NCBI RefSeq assembly: GCF_014698335.1
Contig: NZ_JACJSV010000035.1
Coordinates: 1-48,873 of the forward strand
Length of the DNA: 48,873 nt
DNA from: Microcystis viridis FACHB-1342
Lineage (GTDB): Bacteria; Cyanobacteriota; Cyanobacteriia; Cyanobacteriales; Microcystaceae
Direction: 5' to 3'
Shown: one piece after another, positions 34,192 through 42,256 of the stretch
Position numbering within the stretch: the first letter of the stretch is position 1
How the letters are laid out: the number at the start of each line of letters is the position of its first letter
The notes under the pieces: model-generated
What the model saw: only the letters and a program-made list of their open reading frames with translations
Told to the model about the DNA's origin: nothing
Database searches by the model: none
Program-made: the position numbers and the translations under genes

Positions 34192-34583
34192 TTGGAGCCG
34201 TGGCTGATGGGGCCGGTAGTGCCAAACATTCGGATTTGGGTGCGAAAATAACAGTTGAAGCAGCGCTGCATTTTTTAGAGGAAAATCTCGAAAAAACAGC
34301 ATTTGCGGCAACTGAAACTGAAGCGGAATTAAAGGAAATATTCCGGCGACTGTTGGCTTATGTTCAGCAAATTCTCCAAGAAAAAGCCGAAAAAGAACAG
34401 TTAGATATTAATGATCTGGCGACAACTTTACTGGTTGTTTTGGTTACTTCAAAACGATTAGCGGCGATGCAGATAGGAGACGTTTTTATTGTGTTCAAAC
34501 CTCTGGGAGGAAATTATCAGTTATTGTTGCAGCCTGACAAGGGGGAATGGGGAAACAATCAGAGAAACTTCATCATTAGGTAA
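34173..34583 (+). pseudogene. PP2C-like phosphatase, internal fragment
   Basis: The frame holds GQDVLIGAVADGAGSAKHSD with the metal-binding D-G-A-G-S motif, then a helix and AAMQIGDVFIVF. The N-terminal 50 residues of the family are missing, and the C-terminus breaks off after GEWGNNQRNFIIR where conserved DGE/N motifs should follow. It is joined to the vWA fragment by a deletion and converges on hicB. Confidence 0.72.
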
Positions 34584-34788
34584 ATAATAGTCGTCCTTTT
34601 GGTTCAGGAATGATTCGTTCTAGTTGTTTGGCACTTTCAATCCATTCTTGAATAACAAGTTCAGCATTTTGTACAGCTTCTTGATAGGTTTCTCCATCTG
34701 CCATACATCCTGCTAATTCTGGAACTTCAACAATAAAAGCTTGATCTTCCTCACTCCAATAAATAATTAATTCATAGCGAATTTTCAT
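34576..34788 (-). CDS. HicB-like antitoxin (orphan)
   Basis: This 70-residue protein, MKIRYELIIYWSEEDQAFIV, then EVPELAGCMADGETYQEAVQ, is a typical HicB partial RNase-H fold with the E-x-P-x-x-x-x-C/G pattern. No C-terminal DNA-binding domain and no adjacent HicA toxin (a 60-residue dsRBD-like protein) is present on either side. It may be solitary or a decaying module. It has an AGGAGG-type ribosome-binding site. Confidence 0.8.
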   Translation of the reverse strand: MKIRYELIIYWSEEDQAFIVEVPELAGCMADGETYQEAVQNAELVIQEWIESAKQLERIIPEPKGRLLFT

Positions 34789-34850
34789 CTTTCCCTCCTA
34801 ATTTATATTTTAAAATTAGATTACGAATTTGTTTGATTTGATAAGTTATG

Positions 34851-34923
34851 TAGGTTGGGTTGAACAGAGTGAAACCCAACAATTATAGGCTTTGTGTTGG
34901 GTTTCGTGCCTCAACCCAACCTA
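34851..34923. repeat. Nested inverted repeat
   Basis: TAGGTTGGGTTGA (34851-34863) pairs perfectly with TCAACCCAACCTA (34911-34923), and inside GAAACCCAAC (34871-34880) pairs with GTTGGGTTTC (34896-34905). This REP-like hairpin sits between hicB and the next leftward gene. Confidence 0.65.
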
Positions 34924-34960
34924 CTACTACTGAACCAGAGAACAAAGAATCATCATAACA

Positions 34961-35209
34961 TTATTGATCATCTGGCAAAGCTAAAATTTCATCTCCAATT
35001 AAATCAGGTAAATTTTCGGTATGAACGTGCAAGTGAGTAATTGAGCCTATTAATTCTGCCAAAATATCCCCTTTTTGGTCATCAGTTAGGCTTGGTAATT
35101 TAAGCTGACTTAGTAAGAATAAAACCGCCTCGCATTCTTCACCTAATTCAGATAATAGAGTGGCCAAGGTAGAGTTGACTTTCAAGGGTTTTTCAGTGTT
35201 TGAAATCAT
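34961..35209 (-). CDS. Small acidic helical protein
   Basis: This 82-residue protein (MISNTEKPLKVNSTLATLLS, ending ILALPDDQ) has a good ribosome-binding site (GAGGAAAA) that lies at the 3' end of the upstream gene, 3 bp before its own start. No motif is recognised. The tight spacing suggests cotranslation with the 35213-35404 product, as in small two-gene toxin-antitoxin-like cassettes, but that is speculative. Confidence 0.5.
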   Translation of the reverse strand: MISNTEKPLKVNSTLATLLSELGEECEAVLFLLSQLKLPSLTDDQKGDILAELIGSITHLHVHTENLPDLIGDEILALPDDQ

Positions 35210-35212
35210 TGC

Positions 35213-35404
35213 TTATTTTCCTCTGTTTAATCGCTTTTCTGCTCTAGATAAACTTTTTTCTAAACCTTTAATTTCTCTTTCTCAGTAATTAATTAAGTTT
35301 TCATCGGGGGATTCTTTTTGTTCCTCATTGGCAATTTTTTGATGATGGTTCAGAATTTGATAACGAATGCTTTCAACAGATTTACGAAATTTCTTTTTTG
35401 ACAA
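35213..35404 (-). pseudogene. Small basic protein with one internal TGA
   Basis: From a TTG at 35404 with AGGAG seven bases upstream the frame reads LSKKKFRKSVESIRYQILNH, HQKIANEEQKESPDENLINY, TGA, then EREIKGLEKSLSRAEKRLNR and GK stop. The reading before and after the TGA is one continuous charged helical protein of 64 codons, so a Trp codon (TGG) has probably mutated. It precedes the acidic 82-residue protein by 3 bp. Confidence 0.5.
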
Positions 35405-35589
35405 GTATTTACTCCTAACTTGCGCTGGTTAATATCTATCGTAATTATAAACCATAGATTATGTAGGGGAAAATGGCATTTACCCTCCTGGGGTGACGGT
35501 GACAGGTATCGAATCGCGGAACCCCTGATAACCTCGTGTGGAAACGATGTAGGATCGGAGTTTGAAAAAACTGCGACACGCCTTATACG
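35405..35589. other. Region between the split gene and the orthocaspase gene
   Basis: No gene or clear terminator was seen here. Confidence 0.35.
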
Positions 35590-37104
35590 CTACAATTCAC
35601 AAGCCGCAACGCGAGAGGAGAATAGACTGTAATCTTGACCGGAGACTCGAAAAAAAATCCGATACAATATAGATTCCCCATCCACCCTGATCGGCCCTTG
35701 GATGTTGGATGCCTCCACCCTCTCCTGATCGACCACCCTTGTAGGCATAGGCAGGTGTCCTTTGGGTGCTGATGATGGTGCGTTTGTACTCCATATTAAA
35801 TCGGAATATTCTTTCCAGTTTCCGTTGACTCGCCAGCCTATTGCGTCCCCAAAACGAGCAAAGGCTTGACTATTATATTCGCCGATCGAGTTGCCTGTCT
35901 GCTTGTAGATAGCCAATTGTACGGAAAAGCCAAACTGGCCACCGGAAGCCGCTAACCACTCCCGATCAATCATCCGCAAATCCTCACAGGAAAACTTCTC
36001 GGCGGATTTGCTGTCTATCCATCCTTCTTTTTCTCGTTTAGCGGCCGCCAGCATGAGATCCCAGGTTTTTTGATCCGCCTCTTTCCATTTCTTTTGTTGC
36101 AGGAGTTCTCGTAGCGTTGTATAGTCCACGCCAGTGGTTGAGGAGATGAGGGTCGATCGCGGTTGGATTGGCGGATTTGATGGTGTAGATTTCGGTGGCG
36201 TAAGCACGGGAGGTGATGGACTGGGTTGGGGGGATACTACGGCTATAGATGAGCGAAAAACAATATCTCCCCGATTTAAGTTAACATCTAGAATCGTCCC
36301 AAATTGAGGATGTTGATTTCCCCTTGTTAAATTGGGAAGATGTTGCGTCAAATAAAGACCTAATTCACTTCCCGTTACATACCCATCTTTTGTATAATCA
36401 GCCTCCCCTTCTAATGCTCTCAAAAATAGCGGCGTAAATACACTTTTTGCAGGAACTTTTTCATTCGCATCACCAGCCGTTAAAAATTGCCTCACGGGTT
36501 TATTCATCACATCTCGGATATAAGCATTTCCCGCATCCTCTCCATTAGATCTTTGTTTAAAAATCGTTCCCGAGAAACAACTATCAAACACAAATAAAAC
36601 GTGCTTTGCCTCCATTTGAGTTGCCCAAGAATTAATCTGTTCCATTGACAATGCCGCTTTCAGAAAGCCCTGTTCATCAACAATCGGATCGGGTGCATCA
36701 ACGGGAACTAAATATCCTTTGGTCTGCTGACGAGTGTAACCATGCCCTGCAAAAAAAATCACTAGACGATTATTCTGTCGATAACCATAATCATCGATAA
36801 AATCCTTGATCCCATTACTCAATTTAGTTCGATTGGGATTGGGAATTTCTCTAACCTGAAATCCTTGTTTTTGTAGTGCCGTTATGACCTCTTTCGCTTC
36901 ATATTGAAGGTTATTTAATTTTCCCCAATTTTTATAATCTCCAGCCCAAATAACTAAAGCATGGCTTTCTTGATAAACAATAACTTCTTTCCCATTAGCA
37001 TCTTTTACGATCAAGGAATTACGCTGAGCTTGTGCTATTTTTATACCCACAAGACTAGCTGTTATTCCCGTTAATGCCAAACATCCCCAAAAAGCCTTTT
37101 TCAT
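35590..37104 (-). CDS. Orthocaspase (peptidase C14) with C-terminal GUN4 domain
   Basis: This 504-residue protein has a signal peptide or anchor (CLALTGITASLVGIKIAQAQ) and a caspase-fold domain at about 45-275. The catalytic dyad is His121 (IFFAGHGY) and Cys176 (FDSCFSG). A Pro/Ser linker (290-320) leads to a GUN4 domain from about 326: TTLRELLQQKKWKEADQKTW, CEDLRMIDREWL, GGQFGFSVQ, FGDAIGW, YSDLIW. GUN4 binds porphyrins such as Mg-protoporphyrin IX. The chain therefore combines an Arg/Lys-specific protease fold with a tetrapyrrole-binding module on the outer side of a membrane. It is coupled to a small membrane protein upstream (18-bp gap). Confidence 0.88.
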   Translation of the reverse strand: MKKAFWGCLALTGITASLVGIKIAQAQRNSLIVKDANGKEVIVYQESHALVIWAGDYKNWGKLNNLQYEAKEVITALQKQGFQVREIPNPNRTKLSNGIKDFIDDYGYRQNNRLVIFFAGHGYTRQQTKGYLVPVDAPDPIVDEQGFLKAALSMEQINSWATQMEAKHVLFVFDSCFSGTIFKQRSNGEDAGNAYIRDVMNKPVRQFLTAGDANEKVPAKSVFTPLFLRALEGEADYTKDGYVTGSELGLYLTQHLPNLTRGNQHPQFGTILDVNLNRGDIVFRSSIAVVSPQPSPSPPVLTPPKSTPSNPPIQPRSTLISSTTGVDYTTLRELLQQKKWKEADQKTWDLMLAAAKREKEGWIDSKSAEKFSCEDLRMIDREWLAASGGQFGFSVQLAIYKQTGNSIGEYNSQAFARFGDAIGWRVNGNWKEYSDLIWSTNAPSSAPKGHLPMPTRVVDQERVEASNIQGPIRVDGESILYRIFFRVSGQDYSLFSSRVAACEL

Positions 37105-37122
37105 TACCTTACTCCTTCCACA

Positions 37123-37599
37123 TCATTTTATTAATGGGGTTAGTGCTTGGATGAGTTCGGTTGCCTTTGGATCGTTTTTTTCTCTAAAAATTATCTTGAC
37201 TTCATTACCTTGATCGATAATAATTGTCCCTCGTTCTAAATTTGCGTTGTTTTCGATTAACAATTCTCCTTTTTTGTTTTTACGGACAATAACTCCTCCA
37301 TATTTAGTATCTTTATAAATTTCTAATAAAGTTGTGGCAATCTGCCCCAAAGCAACTGCCCCAATTAAAATATAAATAAGGGGTAATCCCCGATCATCCG
37401 TTATCGTTGACTTGTCTGGAATGACTTGCCCTTCAAAGTTCAATTCTTCCCGAACAGTGTTCACCTGTTCTGCGGGAACGCGCCACTGAATGTTGACTGA
37501 TTGACTTTCCTGCGCTGAAACGCTTTGGTTTGAGAATCGATGGAAAAAAAGGCTCAAAACCAAGCCAACCAAAAATTTGCGCCGTTTAATGATAGACAT
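37123..37599 (-). CDS. Small membrane partner of the orthocaspase
   Basis: 158 residues from ATG 37599 (MSIIKRRKFLVGLVLSLFFH); the frame also allows 37608. An N-terminal export/anchor helix is followed by a short outer region (NIQWRVPAEQVNTVREELNF), a second transmembrane helix (LPLIYILIGAVALGQIATTLL), and a C-terminal soluble part (GGVIVRKNKKGELLIENNAN, then IIIDQGNEVKIIFREKN). No family is recognised. It is the first gene of the two-gene unit with the orthocaspase, so it may localise or restrain the protease; that is inference. Confidence 0.62.
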   Translation of the reverse strand: MSIIKRRKFLVGLVLSLFFHRFSNQSVSAQESQSVNIQWRVPAEQVNTVREELNFEGQVIPDKSTITDDRGLPLIYILIGAVALGQIATTLLEIYKDTKYGGVIVRKNKKGELLIENNANLERGTIIIDQGNEVKIIFREKNDPKATELIQALTPLIK

Positions 37600-37672
37600 C
37601 AATACCACCTTAAGCTCGTCTTTTTTCTGATTTTAACAGTAGAATCGCCGATGGGAATGAATAACTTAATTT

Positions 37673-37819
37673 ATGACTCCATTCGTCTCACCTGAGAAAT
37701 TTCTAATTTCATATCTACCGAAAAAAGATTCCAGGTTGACCATTCCCGTGGCGATCGTTTATGAAAAAGATAATGGTGTTCAGCTAACCATTCTCAATGC
37801 TTCCCCGTCTCCACAGTAA
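37673..37819 (+). CDS. Possible 48-residue protein
   Basis: ATG 37673 opens MTPFVSPEKFLISYLPKKDS, RLTIPVAIVYEKDNGVQLTI, LNASPSPQ. The composition, with alternating beta-like segments and few rare residues, looks coding, but no ribosome-binding site is evident and no family is recognised. It may also be a remnant of a longer gene. Confidence 0.3.
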   Translation: MTPFVSPEKFLISYLPKKDSRLTIPVAIVYEKDNGVQLTILNASPSPQ

Positions 37820-37886
37820 AATAGACAATGCTTACCCTAGTCATGCAAGGCGTAAAATTTCCCAGATTTTCGGATATTCTCGCTAA

Positions 37887-38855
37887 CTACTTTTGTAGGT
37901 CTTCATTGGCCCGAAAAATCGCTTCTTGACCATCACTAGAGGCCACAAAACCCATAAAAGCTTTGACTGCTTCACTAGCAGGTTCTTTGTAAACGTAGTA
38001 AAGGGTACGCTGCCAGGGATAATTAGGTTCACTGGCTGAAATTCCCTCAATAGCGAGCGCTCTGACGGTTTTTTGGTCGGCAATTTGGCTATAGGTTGCG
38101 TAACTAATGCCATTCAGTCCCAAAACTCGCAAAATCGGGGTAGTGGCATCCCTCTCCATCATTTGAAAATTAGTTCCCCTACCAAATTCCCCCCCTTGCA
38201 GCACTTCCTGACGAAAACTTTGATAAGTGCCACTAATCGGAGGACGATTAATCACTTGAATAGTAGCAGCAGAACCTCCCACCTCCGACCAAGAGGTGAT
38301 TTTTCCGGTAAAAATATCTTTAACTTGGGCAGTGGTTAACCCCCCCGCAAAGGGATTTTTTACCCCCACTACAACAGCGATCGCATCTCGAACGATCGGA
38401 CTAGAAGCCAATCCCTGAGAGCGTTCCGACTCGGTTAAAGGTCGTGACACCGCCGCAATATCGATCGCCCCCCGGGACACTTCCTCTAATCCCCTATCAG
38501 ATCCTTGAGCATTTGTCAAGACTTCTACCCCCTGAAATTTGGCCGTTAAAGCGGCTTTTAAGGCTTGATTAATCTGTACCATACTGGTGGAGCCGTTAAT
38601 GCGAATTGTCGTGCCACTGGGGATAGAAGTCGGTGGGGCAAAACTGACCACTCGCTGGGGTAAAGGGGGAGGGGGTAGGGGAGAGGAGGCACTTTCCGAT
38701 GTTGGCGATTTTTGCGGACTTTTACTGCTGCCACAGAGAAAAAATTCTTGACCCGCAGCACATTGACTTTGTAGCCAGAAGTAACCCCCACCTAAAATGC
38801 CCGCAGTGGCTAAAAGAGCGATTATTAAAGCAGTTGTTTCGTTTTTTTGAGACAT
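37887..38855 (-). CDS. PstS-like phosphate-type substrate-binding protein
   Basis: About 322 residues from ATG 38855 (MSQKNETTALIIALLATAGI); the frame extends to 38864. It has an N-terminal signal-anchor helix, a Pro/Ser-rich spacer, then a class-II periplasmic-binding fold: IRINGSTSMVQINQALKAAL, AQGSDRGLEEVSRGAIDIAA, VVVGVKNPFAGGLTTAQVKD, IFTGKITSW and GISYATYSQ. These are PstS-family landmarks. No pstCAB genes are adjacent, so it may be a stand-alone phosphate sensor or accessory binder. It is monocistronic and faces gpmI divergently. Confidence 0.8.
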   Translation of the reverse strand: MSQKNETTALIIALLATAGILGGGYFWLQSQCAAGQEFFLCGSSKSPQKSPTSESASSPLPPPPLPQRVVSFAPPTSIPSGTTIRINGSTSMVQINQALKAALTAKFQGVEVLTNAQGSDRGLEEVSRGAIDIAAVSRPLTESERSQGLASSPIVRDAIAVVVGVKNPFAGGLTTAQVKDIFTGKITSWSEVGGSAATIQVINRPPISGTYQSFRQEVLQGGEFGRGTNFQMMERDATTPILRVLGLNGISYATYSQIADQKTVRALAIEGISASEPNYPWQRTLYYVYKEPASEAVKAFMGFVASSDGQEAIFRANEDLQK

Positions 38856-38970
38856 ACCCATCATTTGCTGACATTAGGGGGTCGATCGCCCCGACACCGG
38901 TGATCAATTGAAGTTTCGATGATATTATCTTAGTGCATGGAAATCCACTCTTAATTTAGGACTGTATATC

Positions 38971-40569
38971 ATGACCCACGCACCTATATCCCCAGTCGTA
39001 CTGGTTATCCTTGATGGTTGGGGTTATCGCCCGCAAAGGTCGGATAATGCGATCGCAATGGCGAAAACCCCGATTATGGATAGTCTCTGGGAAGTTTATC
39101 CCCACACCTTAATCCGCACCTCCGCTAAGGATGTGGGACTACCAGAAGGACAGATGGGCAACTCGGAAGTTGGCCACCTCAATATCGGAGCGGGGCGGGT
39201 TGTACCACAGGAGTTAGTACGGATTTCCGATGCGATCGAAGATGGTTCGATTCAACAAAATCAGGCTTTATTAAAACTCTGCGCCGAGATTCGCCCTAAA
39301 AAAAGCAAATTACACCTAATTGGTTTATGTTCCGAGGGAGGAGTCCATTCCCATCTCGATCACTTACTGGGATTATTAGACTTAGCGAAAGTGCAAGGGA
39401 TTAGCGATGTCTGCATTCATGTCATCACCGATGGTCGCGATACCAACGTCACCGACGGAATGCCGGCGATTAAACGGATTCAAGAACATATTAATAAAAT
39501 TAAACTCGGTCGCATGGTGACTCTCAGTGGCCGTTATTATGCCATGGATCGGGATCGCCGTTGGGATCGGGTGGAAAAAGCCTATAATGTGATGACCAGT
39601 GATCAAGGTATCGACGGGCGATCGATCACAGAAGTATTACAGGCATTTTATGATCAAAATATTACCGATGAATTTATTCCCCCCACCAGAATTGCCCCGG
39701 GGGCGATCGAAGCAGGCGATGGGGTGATATTCTATAATTTCCGTCCCGATCGAGCTAGACAGTTATGTTATGCCCTGACTATGCCCGATTTTGAAGATTT
39801 CGATCGAGATTTAATTTCTCCGCTTAGTTTTGTCACTTTCACCCAATACGATCCGAAATTACCGGTAGATGTGGCCTTTGCTCCCCAGAATTTAAATAAT
39901 ATTTTAGGACAGGTGATCGCTCAACAGGGATTAAAACAGTTTCGTTGTGCGGAAACCGAAAAATATCCCCACGTCACCTACTTTTTTAATGGGGGGTTAG
40001 AAAAACCCTTTGAGGGAGAAGTGCGCGAATTAATTCCTAGTCCAAAAGTCGCCACCTATGACCAAGCTCCGGCCATGTCGGCGGCCGCGGTGACAGCAGC
40101 GGTCTGTGGGGCGATCGAACAGGGGATCTATAGTCTGGTGGTAGTCAATTACGCTAACCCCGATATGGTGGGTCATACGGGCATTTTAGACGCGGCCATG
40201 AAAGCAGTGGAAACGGTGGATCTATGCTTGGCTAAGTTGTTAAGTAGCATCAATAAATTGGGGGGAACAGTGTTAATCACTGCCGACCACGGTAACGCGG
40301 AAACGATGGTGGATGAGTCGGGTAATCCTTGGACGGCCCACACGACTAATCCCGTTCCTTTAATTTTAATTGAAGGGGAAGGGAGAAAAATACCTGGCCA
40401 CGGTGGCGATGTGCAGCTGCGGGATGATGGTCGTTTAGCCGATATTGCCCCCACTATCCTGGAAATTCTCTCTATTCCCGTCCCAGTGGAAATGACCGGG
40501 CGATCGCTGATTAAACCGGCCGAAGTGGAAATTAAAGCCAGTCGCACTCCCGTCCGCATCTCGCTTTAA
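38971..40569 (+). CDS. gpmI: 2,3-bisphosphoglycerate-independent phosphoglycerate mutase
   Basis: This 532-residue protein is full length. VILDGWGYRP carries the metal-binding Asp and GQMGNSEVGHLNIGAGRVV the catalytic Ser; NFRPDRARQL, TADHGNAETM and AHTTNPVPLI complete the alkaline-phosphatase-fold active site with two Mn/Mg ions. It interconverts 3- and 2-phosphoglycerate in glycolysis and carbon export from the Calvin cycle. A toxin-antitoxin pair and secG follow on the same strand. The assignment is secure. Confidence 0.96.
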   Translation: MTHAPISPVVLVILDGWGYRPQRSDNAIAMAKTPIMDSLWEVYPHTLIRTSAKDVGLPEGQMGNSEVGHLNIGAGRVVPQELVRISDAIEDGSIQQNQALLKLCAEIRPKKSKLHLIGLCSEGGVHSHLDHLLGLLDLAKVQGISDVCIHVITDGRDTNVTDGMPAIKRIQEHINKIKLGRMVTLSGRYYAMDRDRRWDRVEKAYNVMTSDQGIDGRSITEVLQAFYDQNITDEFIPPTRIAPGAIEAGDGVIFYNFRPDRARQLCYALTMPDFEDFDRDLISPLSFVTFTQYDPKLPVDVAFAPQNLNNILGQVIAQQGLKQFRCAETEKYPHVTYFFNGGLEKPFEGEVRELIPSPKVATYDQAPAMSAAAVTAAVCGAIEQGIYSLVVVNYANPDMVGHTGILDAAMKAVETVDLCLAKLLSSINKLGGTVLITADHGNAETMVDESGNPWTAHTTNPVPLILIEGEGRKIPGHGGDVQLRDDGRLADIAPTILEILSIPVPVEMTGRSLIKPAEVEIKASRTPVRISL

Positions 40570-40598
40570 CGAGTAAAAAGTCAAGAAAGGGGAATTTT

Positions 40599-40856
40599 AT
40601 GCTGAAAACCATCGAAGGTGTTTATCGAGATGGACAAATACACCTAACCGAGTTACCCAATGATATTAGCGATCGCTCACAAGTGCTGGTGACTTTTCTC
40701 GATCAAATCGATCCTAGTAAGCTCAGACAACTGATGGAGTATTTAGAGAGCATTGAGGGGATTCAGCAAGGTTTTGAGGAGATAAACTCCGGTAAAACCC
40801 GTCCTCTTGCCGATTTTGCCCAAGAAATGGCCGAAAAATATGGTATTTCAGGTTGA
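40599..40856 (+). CDS. Antitoxin-like protein of a RelE/ParE module
   Basis: This 85-residue protein has an N-terminal beta pair (MLKTIEGVYRDGQIHLTEL then SQVLVTFLDQ), as in DUF104/AbrB-like cyanobacterial antitoxins, and a C-terminal helix (ADFAQEMAEKYGISG). AAGGGG precedes the ATG. Its last 17 bases overlap the start of the toxin gene, so expression is coupled. Confidence 0.72.
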   Translation: MLKTIEGVYRDGQIHLTELPNDISDRSQVLVTFLDQIDPSKLRQLMEYLESIEGIQQGFEEINSGKTRPLADFAQEMAEKYGISG

Positions 40857-41181
40857 AATTACCCCAACTGCCACGGCACAGATCGAAAAAGCCTATCGCT
40901 GGTATCGAGGTTATAATGCCGAGTTTGCTGACCGTTGGTTTCGAGGATTAATGAATGCTATTGCTACTCTGCAAGAGAAACCAACTCGTTGTGCTTTAGC
41001 GCTCGAACAGACGATTTTTCTACCCAAAGAAGTCCGACAACTTTTTTATGGGAAAGGTAAAAATGTCTATCGAGTGCTTTTTACAATTAGAGATAGTACG
41101 GTTTATGTGTTATATGTTCGCCATAGCGCCCAAGCACCACTAACACTTGAGGATATAGAGGATGAAGAGGACCCTAGTTGA
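40840..41181 (+). CDS. RelE/ParE-family toxin
   Basis: 113 residues from the ATG at 40840 (MVFQVEITPTATAQIEKAYR), inside the end of the antitoxin gene; a longer frame from 40807 would extend the overlap unnecessarily. The RelE/ParE plan is clear: WYRGYNAEFADRWFRGLMNA, KPTRCALALEQ, VRQLFYGKGKNVYRVLFTIR and VYVLYVRHSAQ. It is expected to cleave mRNA at the ribosome or poison gyrase, depending on subgroup. Confidence 0.82.
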   Translation: MVFQVEITPTATAQIEKAYRWYRGYNAEFADRWFRGLMNAIATLQEKPTRCALALEQTIFLPKEVRQLFYGKGKNVYRVLFTIRDSTVYVLYVRHSAQAPLTLEDIEDEEDPS

Positions 41182-41248
41182 TAACTAATTCAAAGCTGAC
41201 GGCTTGATAACTGCTATACTTTGTAATGGAAAATAGAGAGTAATAATC

Positions 41249-41482
41249 ATGACAGTGGTGCTGGTAGTACAGATTATTTGGGCGCTGGCGGCGGCCTTTC
41301 TGGCGATTTTGGTGTTATTACACAGTCCCAAAGGGGATGGTATTGGCGGTATTGGCGGCCAATCACAGATTTTTACCAGCGCAAAAACGGCGGAAAAAAC
41401 CTTAAATCAGGTGACTTGGGCGTTGGGGACGGTATTTATCACCCTAACTATTGTACTGAGCGCCGGCTGGTTAAATCGCTAA
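41249..41482 (+). CDS. secG: Protein translocase subunit SecG
   Basis: This 77-residue protein has two transmembrane helices (VVLVVQIIWALAAAFLAILV and VTWALGTVFITLTIVLSAG) joined by the conserved loop HSPKGDGIGGIGGQSQIF. It is the accessory SecYEG subunit. Its stop codon abuts the start of the metalloprotease gene. As I remember, gpmI and secG are neighbours in several other cyanobacteria, so the TA pair here looks inserted. Confidence 0.92.
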   Translation: MTVVLVVQIIWALAAAFLAILVLLHSPKGDGIGGIGGQSQIFTSAKTAEKTLNQVTWALGTVFITLTIVLSAGWLNR

Positions 41483-42199
41483 ATGCTAAGAGGTCGGTTC
41501 TCTTTTCTAGGACTCGCAGCCTTGGCGAGTCTTTTGCTGTTTTCCTATTCTTTGATTGCCGACAGTCGGTCGCTACCGGAGTTAAAAACCCATCCTTTAC
41601 CCGCTAATTTAGCCCAATGGCAAGAGCAAAACCAGTCCGGGGATTATTTTGATGCCGTGGAAATCAGTCCCGTGGGGGCGTTGATTTGGTCGCAATTTCC
41701 CGTGAAGATTTATGTTCACAGCGATCGCAGTTCTTGGCTGAGTTTGGTACAACAGGCGATCGCTGAATGGGGGCAGTATTTGCCGATCGAGTTGGTAAAT
41801 CGGGCAGAATTGGCCGATATCCTCATTAAACGAGAGTTACCGCCGTCGGGAGTCCGTTTTAATGCCGAAACGGGTAAGTTAGAACTGCCCCGGGTGCGTT
41901 CTGCCATAACACAATACGAGATTTTTGTCAAGGAAAATCGCTTAACTCATCGGATGAGTATCCAGATTAGTCCCAATTTAGCCGATCGGTCGGCCTTAGC
42001 CGCAGCGCGGCACGAATTAGGTCACGCTTTGGGAATTTGGGGTCATAGTCCCCTAGAGACGGATGTAATGTATTTCGCTCAAACTAGAGATATTGCCCCG
42101 ATTTCTAGCCGGGATATTAACACTTTAAAAAAGGTTTATCAGCAGCCAACTAAGTTAGGTTGGCAGATGGATCAGCTAGGGTATCTAATACCTGAATAG
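41483..42199 (+). CDS. Exported metzincin-like zinc metalloprotease
   Basis: This 238-residue protein has a signal peptide (FLGLAALASLLLFSYSLIA) and a C-terminal zinc-binding motif HELGHALGIWGHS (His177, Glu178, His181, His188) with a Met-turn-like DVMYF downstream. The general arrangement is that of matrixin-like metzincins, but there is one extra residue between the Gly and the third His compared with HExxHxxGxxH. It is expected to be periplasmic or secreted. It starts directly after the secG stop codon, so it is probably cotranscribed. Confidence 0.78.
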   Translation: MLRGRFSFLGLAALASLLLFSYSLIADSRSLPELKTHPLPANLAQWQEQNQSGDYFDAVEISPVGALIWSQFPVKIYVHSDRSSWLSLVQQAIAEWGQYLPIELVNRAELADILIKRELPPSGVRFNAETGKLELPRVRSAITQYEIFVKENRLTHRMSIQISPNLADRSALAAARHELGHALGIWGHSPLETDVMYFAQTRDIAPISSRDINTLKKVYQQPTKLGWQMDQLGYLIPE

Positions 42200-42256
42200 G
42201 TAAATATTGCTCTTCAGTCGGTTCTGCTATTAAAAAGTATAAGTTATGGATATACT

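Noticed and set aside
35597-35794. Alternative frame GGWGIYIVSDFFSS at the 3' end of the orthocaspase gene, suggesting a frameshift
   Set aside because: The annotated frame ends in LFSSRVAACEL, which fits GUN4 protein ends; no frameshift is needed.
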